Shown here: piece after piece, positions 1-6,538 of the stretch
How the letters are laid out: each line of letters opens with the position of its first letter
Numbering within the stretch: position 1 is the stretch's first letter
NCBI GenBank assembly: GCA_017440425.1
Contig: JAFSHJ010000023.1
Coordinates: forward strand, 1-21,554
Reading direction: 5' to 3'
DNA from: Oscillospiraceae bacterium
Lineage (GTDB): Bacteria > Bacillota > Clostridia > Oscillospirales > Ruminococcaceae
Length of the DNA: 21,554 nt
The notes under the pieces: generated by a model
Seen by the model: the letters and a program-made list of their open reading frames with translations, nothing else
Database searches by the model: none
Told to the model about the DNA's origin: nothing
Made by a program: the position numbers and the translations under genes

Positions 1-170
1 GCTGCGGCAAAGAAGCGGAAAAGTGAGCATTTCTTTAACGCTTTGTGCGGAATTGTGGATAAAAACGGAAAAATTTGAAGACGTTTTTAAAATTTCCCCG
101 GGAAACGGTAGCATTTTTTGCAAAAAAGATGTATCATAAAAACAGAGCCCAAAAAGGAAGGACTTTTGTG
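1..170 (+). other. Undetermined left edge / possible tail of an upstream gene
   Basis: Frame 1 is open from the window edge to a TGA at 76-78 (about 25 residues, ending in VDKNGKI). Frame 2 is also open, to a TAA at 137-139. Either could be the C-terminus of a gene whose body lies outside the window; I cannot choose between them. The remainder is AT-rich leader for the lipoprotein gene, with a good ribosome binding site (AAGGAAGG, about 153-161) and no convincing promoter. Confidence 0.25.
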
Positions 171-896
171 ATGAATATAAAGCATATATTGACCCTGATT
201 GCGCTGCTGCTGATGCTGACTGTCTTGTTCTGCGGCTGCGGAAAGGCAAAAGACGAGACTCCGTCGGACGAGAGCTCTTCGGCACAGAGCGGAAGCGAAG
301 GCAATGAAGAGGAAAAGACCGCCCAAAGAGCGGAAATGCTGGAGGAGCACACCAAGGTGATGCAAAAATTTGCCTATGCTCTTTACGGCAACGGCAAGGT
401 GGAGGACGTTAAGTTTGAATACGAAAACAGACACGACGGCACCCTCTACAGCGTTTACAGCTTCAAGGACATAAAAAACAACCGGTGGAAGGTGCACCTC
501 ACCGAGGATTCCGCCGTCACGCTGGATATGTACCTTGTAGATTACATTGCGGAAGATGGAACCGAGATCCTGCGCAAGGTGTATTTTGAGGATAACGGCA
601 AGGCTTGCATCGGAGAAAGCGTCAACGGTGAAAAGCTGGAGGAAGAACAGTTCAAGGATTTCGCCAGAGAGATAGTCGAAGCATTCAAAACAGACAAAAA
701 GAAGGATGTGCTTGTGGAGCGGGACGGAATTGTTATTATAAAATCCCGAAAGCTCATCCAATATACCGTTTCGGACGGTTCAAGAATAGCCTTTGACGAT
801 AAGCTGCACAATGTCTACAGGGCAGGCAGCGAGGAGAACAGCGTTTTCCTGCCCCTCACCGCAAACGAGGACGGCAGCTACGCTCCTGCAGAATGA
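171..896 (+). CDS. Putative lipoprotein of unknown function
   Basis: This 241-aa protein begins with a classic export signal: MNIKH, a hydrophobic stretch at residues 6-20, then F-C-G-C with the probable lipidated cysteine at C23 (Phe rather than Leu at -3 of the lipobox). A Ser/Glu/Asp-rich linker follows (about 28-55), typical of lipoproteins standing off the membrane. The rest is a soluble, charged, beta-rich domain with no motif I recognise. I chose ATG 171 because it has AAGGAAGG just upstream and gives the signal peptide at the N-terminus; the in-frame ATG at 75 would put 32 non-signal residues in front. It is anchored on the outer face of the membrane by inference. It converges on the ZIP permease gene and shares a terminator with it. 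The family is not identified. Confidence 0.8.
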   Translation: MNIKHILTLIALLLMLTVLFCGCGKAKDETPSDESSSAQSGSEGNEEEKTAQRAEMLEEHTKVMQKFAYALYGNGKVEDVKFEYENRHDGTLYSVYSFKDIKNNRWKVHLTEDSAVTLDMYLVDYIAEDGTEILRKVYFEDNGKACIGESVNGEKLEEEQFKDFAREIVEAFKTDKKKDVLVERDGIVIIKSRKLIQYTVSDGSRIAFDDKLHNVYRAGSEENSVFLPLTANEDGSYAPAE

Positions 897-911
897 CCAC
901 AATAAAAATCG

Positions 912-950
912 GCACCTGCAATGCACGGAAGATGTGCTGCAGGTGCTTTT
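912..950. terminator. Bidirectional intrinsic terminator
   Basis: GCACCTGCA (912-920) pairs with TGCAGGTGC (938-946), and the loop adds a second stem GCAC/GTGC (923-926 / 934-937). A T-tract follows on the plus strand (946-951). On the minus strand the stem is followed by GATTTTTATT, so the same hairpin can end both the lipoprotein and the ZIP permease transcripts. Confidence 0.85.
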
Positions 951-961
951 TGTTGCAATTT

Positions 962-1783
962 TCAGCCGAGGGCAATATCCAGTATCATCATCACGGCAAA
1001 CCCGATGAGGGTGAAGACAGCCATCAGGGCTTTGTTCTCATTTGCCTGGCTTTCGGGGATTATCTCTTCCACCACAACGTATATCATGGTGCCTGCGGCA
1101 AAGGATAGCAAAAAGGGCAGCAGCGCACGGGCGTGGGATACCAGCAGCGCACCCAGCAAGCCGCCTATAGGTTCGGCAGCGCCGCTGAGCTGTCCGAAAA
1201 AGAAGGCTCTTTTGCGGGAAAATCCATCCCGCAGCAGTGGGATGCTGACGGCGGCACCTTCGGGAAAGTTCTGCAGACCGATGCCCAGCGACAGCATCAG
1301 CGCAGAGGCAAGGGTGGCACCCTCAAGTCCGTATGTAAGGGAGCCGAATGCAACCCCCACCGCTATTCCCTCGGGAATATTGTGAAGAGTAATGGAAAAA
1401 ATCAGCATAAGGCAGCGTTTAAAGGAGCTGCTGCCGCCTTTTCGGATAATACGGTTTTCGGCGGCATAAAACAGCTTATCTCCCAAAAACAGCAGAGCAC
1501 CTCCGCACAAAAAGCCTGCCGCCGTCATAAGCCACGGAGAAAAGCCGAGGGCGGCGGAGAGCTCCTCCGCAGGGGAGAGCAGCGACCAAAAGGAGGCGGC
1601 GACCATAACTCCGCCGGCAAAGCCGAGGGTGGCATCCAGCACGGCCTTGTTTATCTTTTTAAAGAGGAAAACCACCCCTGCGCCCAGCGCGGTAATGCCC
1701 CAGGTGAAAAAGGTTGCGGCAAGCGCCTGAAGCCAGGGCGGTGCTTGTGTGACTAAACTGAAAAATTGGGTTGGCGGTGACAT
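962..1783 (-). CDS. ZIP-family divalent metal permease (zinc transporter type)
   Basis: This 273-aa polytopic membrane protein has the ZIP signature helices: H134-N-I-P-E-G139 followed by IAVGVAFG in the fourth segment, and Q171-N-F-P-E-G175 in the fifth. These His/Asn/Glu residues form the binuclear metal site of ZIP proteins. A late Glu pair (E239-E240) is also where the family has a metal-site helix. About eight hydrophobic segments fit the family. The loop between segments three and four (about 106-124) has no His-rich run, as in GufA/ZupT-like bacterial members. Zinc is the likeliest substrate, but iron or manganese cannot be excluded. ATG 1783 has AAGGGAG about 9 nt upstream. The gene lies downstream of corA on the same strand across a terminator; I see no separate promoter, so read-through may supply expression. 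Confidence 0.9.
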   Translation of the reverse strand: MSPPTQFFSLVTQAPPWLQALAATFFTWGITALGAGVVFLFKKINKAVLDATLGFAGGVMVAASFWSLLSPAEELSAALGFSPWLMTAAGFLCGGALLFLGDKLFYAAENRIIRKGGSSSFKRCLMLIFSITLHNIPEGIAVGVAFGSLTYGLEGATLASALMLSLGIGLQNFPEGAAVSIPLLRDGFSRKRAFFFGQLSGAAEPIGGLLGALLVSHARALLPFLLSFAAGTMIYVVVEEIIPESQANENKALMAVFTLIGFAVMMILDIALG

Positions 1784-1814
1784 ATCTCAAACTCCCTTGC
1801 AGCGCAATTAGCGC

Positions 1815-1851
1815 AAAAAAATGATATTGCCGCAGAAAACGGCAATATCAT
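1815..1851 (-). terminator. Intrinsic terminator after corA
   Basis: A 12-bp perfect stem ATGATATTGCCG (1821-1832) / CGGCAATATCAT (1840-1851) has a 7-nt loop and is followed on the minus strand by TTTTTT (from 1820 downward). It sits between corA and the ZIP gene and probably reduces rather than abolishes transcription into the latter. Confidence 0.85.
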
Positions 1852-1889
1852 CTTATGGGGATGAAACGAATAGTGTTAAAAATCGAAAA

Positions 1890-2816
1890 TCAGCGGAACA
1901 TTCCCTTTTTTATCAGGATAAACGCCGCAATTCCGGAAGCCACCAGCGCAATGAGGAGTGGGAACCAGAAATAGGGCAGCGGCAGGTTGGTGTTCATTCC
2001 GTAAAAGCTGAACACCATTGTGGGAATGGACATAACGATGGTGAGTGTGGTGAGTATCTTCATGACGATGTTCAGGTTGTTTGAGATGATGGAGGCGAAG
2101 GCATCCATTGTGCCGGAGAGAATGCTGGAATAGATGTTACACATCTCAATGGCCTGTTTTGTCTCGATGAGAACATCCTCCAAAAGGTCCTGATCGTCTT
2201 CGTAGAGCTTGATGATGCGGCCGCGGAGTATCTTTTCCATGGTGGTGTCGTTGGCTTTGAGGGATGTGGAGAAGTAAACCAGCGATTTCTCAAGGCCAAG
2301 CAGCTGAATGAGCTCCTGGTTTCTCAGGGATTTGTGCAGCTGCTTTTCCATATAGGAGCTGGCCTTGTCTATCTGTTTAAGATACTGCAAAAATCTCACC
2401 GAGATGCGCAGCAGCATTATCAGCAAAAACTGTGTCTTCAGGTTGGTCTGCACGTTCTTCACAAGTCCGTCGCTTATCTCGGAGACAACGCTGTTGTTGC
2501 GCAGGCTGACGGTGATGAAGCATTTTTCCGCAATAATAATTCCAAAAGGCACGGTGGAATAGAGAAGGGAGCCGTCCTCCTGCTTTTCGGCAATGGGAAC
2601 GTCCACGATAACAAGGGTCTGACCCTCTTCTGTCTCAATACGGGAGGATTCCTCTTCGTCCAGAGCCGCACGCACAAAATCCTGATCGATGTGATGCTCA
2701 TCAACGAGATATGCGATCTCCTGCTCACTGGGTTTGATAAGACTTATCCAACACCCCGGCTCATATTGCTGTATTGGTCTTACACAGTTATCGATAGTCT
2801 TATAAAAGTTGAGCAA
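1890..2816 (-). CDS. corA: CorA-family magnesium/cobalt transporter
   Basis: The protein is 308 aa, close to the family's usual length of about 310-320. It has a large soluble N-terminal domain (1-245, rich in long helices from about 125) and two C-terminal membrane helices. The first ends in the family signature Y272-G-M-N275, the selectivity loop of the pentameric channel; the second runs about 284-302 and ends in a basic tail (KKGMFR). The start is TTG at 2816: AAGGAG lies at 2825-2830 with 8-nt spacing and no ATG is better placed. After YGMN the sequence is TNLPLP rather than the longer acidic loop of E. coli CorA, as is common in Firmicutes. The substrate is Mg2+ by family; Co2+ or Ni2+ transport cannot be told from sequence. 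Confidence 0.93.
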   Translation of the reverse strand: MLNFYKTIDNCVRPIQQYEPGCWISLIKPSEQEIAYLVDEHHIDQDFVRAALDEEESSRIETEEGQTLVIVDVPIAEKQEDGSLLYSTVPFGIIIAEKCFITVSLRNNSVVSEISDGLVKNVQTNLKTQFLLIMLLRISVRFLQYLKQIDKASSYMEKQLHKSLRNQELIQLLGLEKSLVYFSTSLKANDTTMEKILRGRIIKLYEDDQDLLEDVLIETKQAIEMCNIYSSILSGTMDAFASIISNNLNIVMKILTTLTIVMSIPTMVFSFYGMNTNLPLPYFWFPLLIALVASGIAAFILIKKGMFR

Positions 2817-2917
2817 ACGAAAAACTCCTTCCCTGAGCAGATTGGCAAACGGAAAAACGCTGAAAAAAGCGGTTCAGAGCTTTTCGGTAAACCAATGAGC
2901 ATTTTTTCTTAATTATA

Positions 2918-2945
2918 ATTATATCACAGAAAGTGAAGATTGCAA
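2918..2945 (-). promoter_or_regulatory. Probable corA promoter
   Basis: On the minus strand TATAAT (2918-2923) is preceded, 16 nt away, by TTGCAA (2940-2945). The -10 box is perfect and the -35 box matches 4 of 6 bases. The leader to the TTG start would be about 95 nt, too short for a full M-box riboswitch, and I see no such structure. Confidence 0.5.
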
Positions 2946-3172
2946 TAGAAAAATGAAGATTAAGAAGAAAAACCAAAAGATGTGCGGAGAAAATCATAGA
3001 ATTCAAGCGAAACAGAGAGAATTTGACTTAAAACAAACAAATTTAAAAGTTGATGACCATGGTGTGCAAAACCTTGAAAAACAGATAAAACACGAGAAAA
3101 ACAGAGCAACAGCGAGTTAATTTTAAAAATTTGGGAAAGCTAAATGCCGTATGACCGAAAAGGAGTGTTAAA

Positions 3173-3697
3173 ATGAAAAGCATTGTTGTGGTGGGAGAAA
3201 ATTCAACGGCGGCGGACAGAAGATATATGGAATTTTTGAAAAACTGCTTTGAAAGCAGCCGGCAGCGCCTTGTTTTTGCGGGAAACAGCTTCAGCGACAG
3301 GGAGAGCGGAGAAGAGGAGCTTGTGCTGTGCGAATGCGGAAAAATTGAAAGAATCAATTCCAAAAATTGCATTTTGCTGCTCAAAGAGAGCTTTTGTCCC
3401 AAAAACATCATAGGCAGCCTGCATGGATGCACCGCCATCGTCAGCTCGGAAAACGAATATGGTGTAAAATTTTTGGCGGAGCAGGGGATACAGACCGTCA
3501 CCTGCGGACTTTCGGGGAAGGACACCGTCACAATATCCAGCTTCACGGGGGAAAGGGTGATGGTATCGCTGCAAAGAGAGCTGCGCAGCTGCTCCGGAAA
3601 AATGCTCCAGCCGGTGGAAATATCGGTGGAATTGGGCTCCATTCGGGACAGATACACGATAATGAGCGGCATTGCCGCAAAGCTGCTGGCAGAATAA
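3173..3697 (+). CDS. Conserved-looking hypothetical protein, 174 aa
   Basis: I do not recognise a named family. The protein has no signal peptide or membrane helix and starts with a Rossmann-like strand (KSIVVVGENS). Cysteines are scattered at C25, C53, C55, C66, C75, C86, C111 and C140. The most motif-like stretch is C111-G-L-S-G-K-D-T-V-T-I-S-S123, which resembles a phosphate- or nucleotide-binding turn, followed by VMVSLQREL (129-137). The C-terminus is helical. The start is well supported: AAGGAG lies about 8 nt before ATG 3173. It is divergent from corA with 356 bp between, and I found no clear promoter there. A large hairpin follows the stop codon. It is probably cytoplasmic; function unknown. 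Confidence 0.75.
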   Translation: MKSIVVVGENSTAADRRYMEFLKNCFESSRQRLVFAGNSFSDRESGEEELVLCECGKIERINSKNCILLLKESFCPKNIIGSLHGCTAIVSSENEYGVKFLAEQGIQTVTCGLSGKDTVTISSFTGERVMVSLQRELRSCSGKMLQPVEISVELGSIRDRYTIMSGIAAKLLAE

Positions 3698-3708
3698 TTT
3701 CCCTAAAA

Positions 3709-3753
3709 ACCATGATCCGCGCCGACGGTACTCCAATCGACGCGGATCATGGT
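3709..3753 (+). terminator. Long hairpin after the 174-aa gene, possible terminator
   Basis: ACCATGATCCGCG (3709-3721) pairs perfectly with CGCGGATCATGGT (3741-3753), a 13-bp stem with a 19-nt loop. Downstream on the plus strand is only ATATTATT, a weak U-tract. On the minus strand the stem is followed by GTTTTTAGG. Either it is an inefficient terminator or it has another role. Confidence 0.5.
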
Positions 3754-3868
3754 ATATTATTGAATGTGGAAAGCGGATGGGGTTGATTTGATGAAAAGTG
3801 AGGTGGACTCTTGCAAAATGCCGCGCAGATATCGGCATTTCCTTGAGTGTGTTATTATTATAACAAAC

Positions 3869-3902
3869 TTTTTGCAATTTGTAAATAGTAAAATTGCAAA
3901 AA
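3869..3902. repeat. 12-bp perfect inverted repeat, candidate operator
   Basis: TTTTTGCAATTT (3869-3880) and AAATTGCAAAAA (3891-3902) are separated by 10 nt. The stem is AT-rich with no following GC-rich clamp, so it looks more like a dimeric protein-binding site than a terminator. No regulator gene is adjacent. Confidence 0.4.
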
Positions 3903-3996
3903 ACGAGGTTGTTGCTATGCCTAAAACAGATGGCAGTATGTAAATTTTATATGGGCACAAATTTTGCCTGCAGAAGCCTCTGCAGAGTCCTTGCGT

Positions 3997-4025
3997 TTGA
4001 CAGCAAAGGGATAATGTGTTATCAT
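3997..4025 (+). promoter_or_regulatory. Promoter of the DUF2752/DUF4234 cassette
   Basis: TTGACA (3997-4002), 17-bp spacer, TATCAT (4020-4025). The predicted start of transcription is near 4032, about 38 nt before the first ATG. Immediately upstream (3968-3985) is a 7-bp inverted repeat CTGCAGA/TCTGCAG with a 4-nt spacer, in the right place for an activator site. Confidence 0.75.
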
Positions 4026-4069
4026 ATTTTTAGTTTGAGAGGAATAAAGTTTAAAGAGGCTGTTTTGAG

Positions 4070-4510
4070 ATGAAGACGAAAATATCAAGAAAAGAAGTTC
4101 TTGATAAACTGCAGATATTGCTTGTCATTGGGGTGGCGGTCACGCTGCTTGCCGTCAGCGGAATAGGGTGTCCCATAAGGTTTCTGTTTGGGGTTCCCTG
4201 CCCGGGCTGCGGCATAACCAGAGCCTGGATGTCGGCGCTGCACGGAAACATAGCAGATGCATTCAGGTGGCACCCGCTGTTTTTGGTGGCAACAGCAAGC
4301 GTGGTTTACATATCCGTCGGCAGGCGGCCGCTGTTTGGAAGCGATAGGGCGGAATCGGTTTTTATAGTGACATTTTCGGTGGCAATGTTGGCAATTTGGT
4401 TGATTCGTGTAATTTTTGGAGAAAATTTAGGACTATTTGATATTGACGGCGGCGAGGGTTATGTGGTAAACTTAATAAAACAAATATTTTTAAGAGGTGT
4501 TTTAAAATGA
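4070..4510 (+). CDS. DUF2752 family membrane protein
   Basis: This 146-aa protein matches DUF2752 by its central signature: C34-P, then G41-V-P-C-P-G-C-G48-I-T-R-A-W-M-S-A-L-H58-G-N, and later FRWHP (66-70). The conserved Cys/His set (C34, C44, C47, H58, H68) suggests a metal- or redox-related site, but no function is established that I know of. Three hydrophobic segments are visible (about 15-31, 70-85 and 97-116). It is the first gene of the cassette, 38 nt below a good promoter, and its TGA overlaps the ATG of the next gene (ATGA at 4507-4510), so translation of the two is probably coupled. Confidence 0.85.
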   Translation: MKTKISRKEVLDKLQILLVIGVAVTLLAVSGIGCPIRFLFGVPCPGCGITRAWMSALHGNIADAFRWHPLFLVATASVVYISVGRRPLFGSDRAESVFIVTFSVAMLAIWLIRVIFGENLGLFDIDGGEGYVVNLIKQIFLRGVLK

Positions 4511-4860
4511 TTGAAAAAAGAAATTGGCTTACCGTTATGCTTCTCTCTATAGTAACATGCGGTATCTACGGAATTATTTTCTTCTGTAAATATGCTGACG
4601 ATGTTAACAAGGTTTGCGAAGGCGACGGCAAGACCACCAAGGGTTACATTGTTGCTCTTCTCCTCGGCATCATCACTTGCGGAATCTATCAGTTCGTATG
4701 GCTCTATGGTATTGGCGGACGTCTTGAAGAGGCCGGCAAGCGCTATGACGTAAAATGCCAGTCCCCCATCGTATACCTTCTCATCTGCTTCGTTCCCATC
4801 TATAGCTTCTACTATCTCTGCGAGAACATGAACCAGTTCGCTGATAAGGTTAATGCCTAA
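4507..4860 (+). CDS. DUF4234 family membrane protein, copy 1
   Basis: This 117-aa protein is assigned to the DUF4234 type from its repeated helix motif: T17-C-G-I-Y21 in the first hydrophobic hairpin and T57-C-G-I-Y61 in the second, exactly 40 residues apart, then a third hydrophobic segment (about 86-104). Between the first two lies a charged loop (DDVNKVCEGDGK, 31-42), and after the second RLEEAGKRY (72-80). It looks like an internal duplication. Function is unknown in the family. The ribosome binding site AGAGGTG (4493-4499) lies inside the upstream gene. A strong terminator follows at 4875. Copy 2 downstream is roughly 70% identical and aligns without gaps. Confidence 0.85.
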   Translation: MIEKRNWLTVMLLSIVTCGIYGIIFFCKYADDVNKVCEGDGKTTKGYIVALLLGIITCGIYQFVWLYGIGGRLEEAGKRYDVKCQSPIVYLLICFVPIYSFYYLCENMNQFADKVNA

Positions 4861-4874
4861 TTGTTAGACGAATT

Positions 4875-4906
4875 ATCCCGTCGGCCTATGCCGACGGGAT
4901 TTTTTT
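4875..4906 (+). terminator. Strong intrinsic terminator inside the cassette
   Basis: ATCCCGTCGGC (4875-4885) pairs with GCCGACGGGAT (4890-4900) around a 4-nt loop CTAT and is followed directly by seven T residues (4900-4906). It separates the two DUF4234 genes. Only 24 nt remain before the next start codon and no promoter is evident there, so downstream genes depend on partial read-through or an unseen promoter. Confidence 0.93.
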
Positions 4907-4930
4907 AAATGAAATATAGAGGTGCTTAAA

Positions 4931-5284
4931 ATGATCGAAAAAAGAAACTGGATAACGGTTATATTGCTTAACCTGGTCACCTGCGGAATCTATCCGATAA
5001 TCTTCCTCTATAAATATGGCGAAGATGTCAACAAGGTTTGCGAAGGCGACGGCAAAAACACAATGAACTATTTGCTCGTGTTGCTTCTCAGCTGTGTCAC
5101 CTGCGGAATCTATGGTTTCATTTGGTTTTATAACATTGGTGCCCGTCTTGAAGAGGCAGGTCAGCGCTACGGCGTAAAGTGCCAGTCCGCAATAGTCTTC
5201 CTGCTTATCATGTTCGTTCCCTTTTACGGCTACTATTATCTCTGCGAGAACATGAACCAGTTTGCAGACAAGGTCAACGCATAA
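4931..5284 (+). CDS. DUF4234 family membrane protein, copy 2
   Basis: This 117-aa paralogue of copy 1 has the same length and no gaps. T17-C-G-I-Y21 and T57-C-G-I-Y61 are both kept, the loop DVNKVCEGDGK is kept, and the last 13 residues (CENMNQFADKVNA) are identical. I chose ATG 4931 over the upstream GTG 4922 because it aligns exactly with the start of copy 1 and has the same ribosome binding site (AGAGGTG, 4917-4923). The differences fall mainly in hydrophobic residues and in the stretch after GDGK, which suggests a recent tandem duplication with the soluble loops held constant. It may form a hetero-oligomer with copy 1, by inference only. Confidence 0.85.
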   Translation: MIEKRNWITVILLNLVTCGIYPIIFLYKYGEDVNKVCEGDGKNTMNYLLVLLLSCVTCGIYGFIWFYNIGARLEEAGQRYGVKCQSAIVFLLIMFVPFYGYYYLCENMNQFADKVNA

Positions 5285-5303
5285 AGTTGCAAAGGATAAT
5301 ACT

Positions 5304-5585
5304 ATGTTATTATATATCGTAACAGCCTATCTTGTGGTGATGACACTGGTGGGATTTATCCTCTGCGCGGTGGATAAATCCTATGCCAAGCGCAAAGGTC
5401 ACAGAAGGATCAGAGAGCGCACGCTGTTTTTGACAGCTGCGTTGGGCGGCTCCGTGGGAGTGTGGGCAGGAATGTACTGCTTTAGGCACAAGACAAAGCA
5501 CATGAGCTTTGTCATCGGCATTCCCGCAATACTTGCCGCACAAATCGGAATTATTATACTTTTAGTGTATTTTGGTATAATATAA
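5304..5585 (+). CDS. DUF1294 family membrane protein
   Basis: This 93-aa protein has three hydrophobic segments (about 3-22, 41-57 and 68-90). It matches DUF1294 through D24-K25 after the first helix, a basic loop (YAKRKGHRRIRERTL), the glycine-rich L47-G-G-S-V-G-V-W-A-G-M-Y, and the basic F60-R-H-K-T-K-H66. No biochemical role is established for the family to my knowledge. ATG 5304 has AAAGGA at 5291-5296 and lies 19 nt after copy 2 of DUF4234; the longer ORF would start inside that gene. It is probably cotranscribed with both neighbours. Confidence 0.85.
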   Translation: MLLYIVTAYLVVMTLVGFILCAVDKSYAKRKGHRRIRERTLFLTAALGGSVGVWAGMYCFRHKTKHMSFVIGIPAILAAQIGIIILLVYFGII

Positions 5586-5602
5586 ACAGGAGGTAAATTA
5601 AA

Positions 5603-5830
5603 ATGGCATTCGATCTTAAAGGAAAAATTGAAGAAATCTATGAAAAAATTAAAGATGACGACAAGCTGCTTGAAAAGTTCAACAAAGAGCCCGTCAAGCT
5701 TCTTGAAGATCTCATCGGTGTGGATCTCCCCGACGATAAGGTAGAGCCGCTGATCGACGGAATCAAGGCAAAGCTCTCTCTTGAGAAGCTGGGCAGCCTT
5801 GCAGGCGGATTGTTCGGCAAAAAGAAATAA
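5603..5830 (+). CDS. Small charged peptide, RiPP-leader-like, unknown function
   Basis: This 75-aa soluble peptide has no signal or membrane helix. It is very rich in Lys, Glu, Asp and Leu. The middle reads EKFNKEPVKLLEDLIG (24-39) then V40-D-L-P-D-D45, followed by an amphipathic helix (IDGIKAKLSLEKLG). The pattern F-x-x-x-P-V-x-x-L followed by V-D-L-P-D resembles leader peptides of the nitrile-hydratase-like (NHLP) class. The tail is G64-S-L-A-G-G-L-F-G-K-K-K75, with a double glycine but almost no residues that could act as a modified core. No modification enzyme is nearby, so a RiPP role is only a resemblance. AGGAGG at 5588-5593 predicts strong translation. It lies 17 nt after DUF1294 and is the last gene of the cassette. 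Confidence 0.75.
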   Translation: MAFDLKGKIEEIYEKIKDDDKLLEKFNKEPVKLLEDLIGVDLPDDKVEPLIDGIKAKLSLEKLGSLAGGLFGKKK

Positions 5831-5858
5831 TTGCAGCACAATTTAATATTTTTACAAA

Positions 5859-5895
5859 CCAAAGAGCCGCAACAGTTTCCTGTGCGGCTCTTTGG
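5859..5895. terminator. Convergent hairpin terminator
   Basis: CCAAAGAGCCGC (5859-5870) pairs with GCGGCTCTTTGG (5884-5895), and the loop adds ACAG/CTGT (5872-5875 / 5880-5883). The structure is very stable, but U-tracts on both sides are modest. It lies between the convergent peptide and HD-domain genes and probably serves both. Confidence 0.7.
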
Positions 5896-5940
5896 CTGTG
5901 TTTGAGGGTTATACATGAAGAAAGAAGTATATCAAAATTA

Positions 5941-6507
5941 TTACATATCCTTTTCCACCAGATAGCTGGCCTCGATATCGGAGAGGTGCAGCTTCACGGC
6001 GAGGGGATATTTATCGAATGCGTGGTTGATGGCATATTCTCCGCCCTTTGCGGCGCAGTCAAAACCGCCCATATGCCAACGGATGGCCACCGCCTCGGCA
6101 GGCTTCAGCTTGAGGAAGCGCTCGATGAGGAAAACGGATTTTTCTCCGTGACCGAAGGGGAAGCTGTCTTCAATGGTGTAATAGGGAACTGCTTCCCAGC
6201 GGCCGGTCTCCTCGTTTTTCACGTTGCGGGAGGCGGTTTTGTAAAAACCTGCCTTGCACACGTCGTGGAGAAGGGCGCAGATGGCGAAGCTTTCGCGGTT
6301 GTCGGTCTCGGGGTCAAAGTGCTTCATCATCACGTTGTAGACGTTGAGGCTGTGTATAACAAGACCGTGCTCGCAGGCGCAATGGAATTTGGTGCTGGCG
6401 GGTGCGGTAAAGAAATCGGTTTTGCCCAGCCACTCCAAAAGCTGTGCGGAGCCGCTGCGTTCAATGTTTTCGGTGAATATACGGGTAAATTCTTCTTTGT
6501 AATCCAT
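5941..6507 (-). CDS. HD-domain phosphohydrolase-like protein
   Basis: This 188-aa soluble protein has the HD-superfamily metal ligands in order: H47/H52 (HGLVIH), the H81-D82 pair in LLHDVCKAG, H120 in FGHGE, H145 in IRWHMGG, and D177 in LHLSDIEA. This set fits a one- or two-metal phosphohydrolase, probably acting on a nucleotide or related phosphoester, but the substrate cannot be deduced. ATG 6507 has GGAGG about 6 nt upstream. It is the last gene of the run rlmB, ATPase-like protein, trmL, HD, 31 nt below trmL. Confidence 0.85.
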   Translation of the reverse strand: MDYKEEFTRIFTENIERSGSAQLLEWLGKTDFFTAPASTKFHCACEHGLVIHSLNVYNVMMKHFDPETDNRESFAICALLHDVCKAGFYKTASRNVKNEETGRWEAVPYYTIEDSFPFGHGEKSVFLIERFLKLKPAEAVAIRWHMGGFDCAAKGGEYAINHAFDKYPLAVKLHLSDIEASYLVEKDM

Positions 6508-6538
6508 AGTTTCCTCCGTGGATAGGGTAAAGGGTGGT

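Larger units (their letters stand above)
3698..4069. other. 372-bp intergenic region, AT-rich and structured
   Basis: No credible gene lies here. It holds the hairpin at 3709-3753, a weaker 8-bp hairpin at 3816-3840 (AAATGCCG/CGGCATTT), the 12-bp inverted repeat at 3869-3902, an 8-codon ORF starting at ATG 3917 (MPKTDGSM, stop TAA) without a strong ribosome binding site, a 7-bp inverted repeat at 3968-3985, and the promoter at 3997-4025. A short non-coding RNA is possible but cannot be shown from sequence. Confidence 0.5.

Noticed and set aside
2824..2917. A possible Mg2+-sensing M-box riboswitch before corA
   Set aside because: The leader is only about 95 nt and shows no M-box core or terminator/antiterminator pair.
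3203..3877. A 224-codon minus-strand frame opposite the 174-aa gene
   Set aside because: The plus-strand gene has a proper ribosome binding site and protein-like composition; the minus frame has no plausible start region.
5859..5895. The strong hairpin as a mobile-element inverted end
   Set aside because: It lies exactly between two convergent genes and is adequately explained as a shared terminator; no target duplication or partner repeat is seen.
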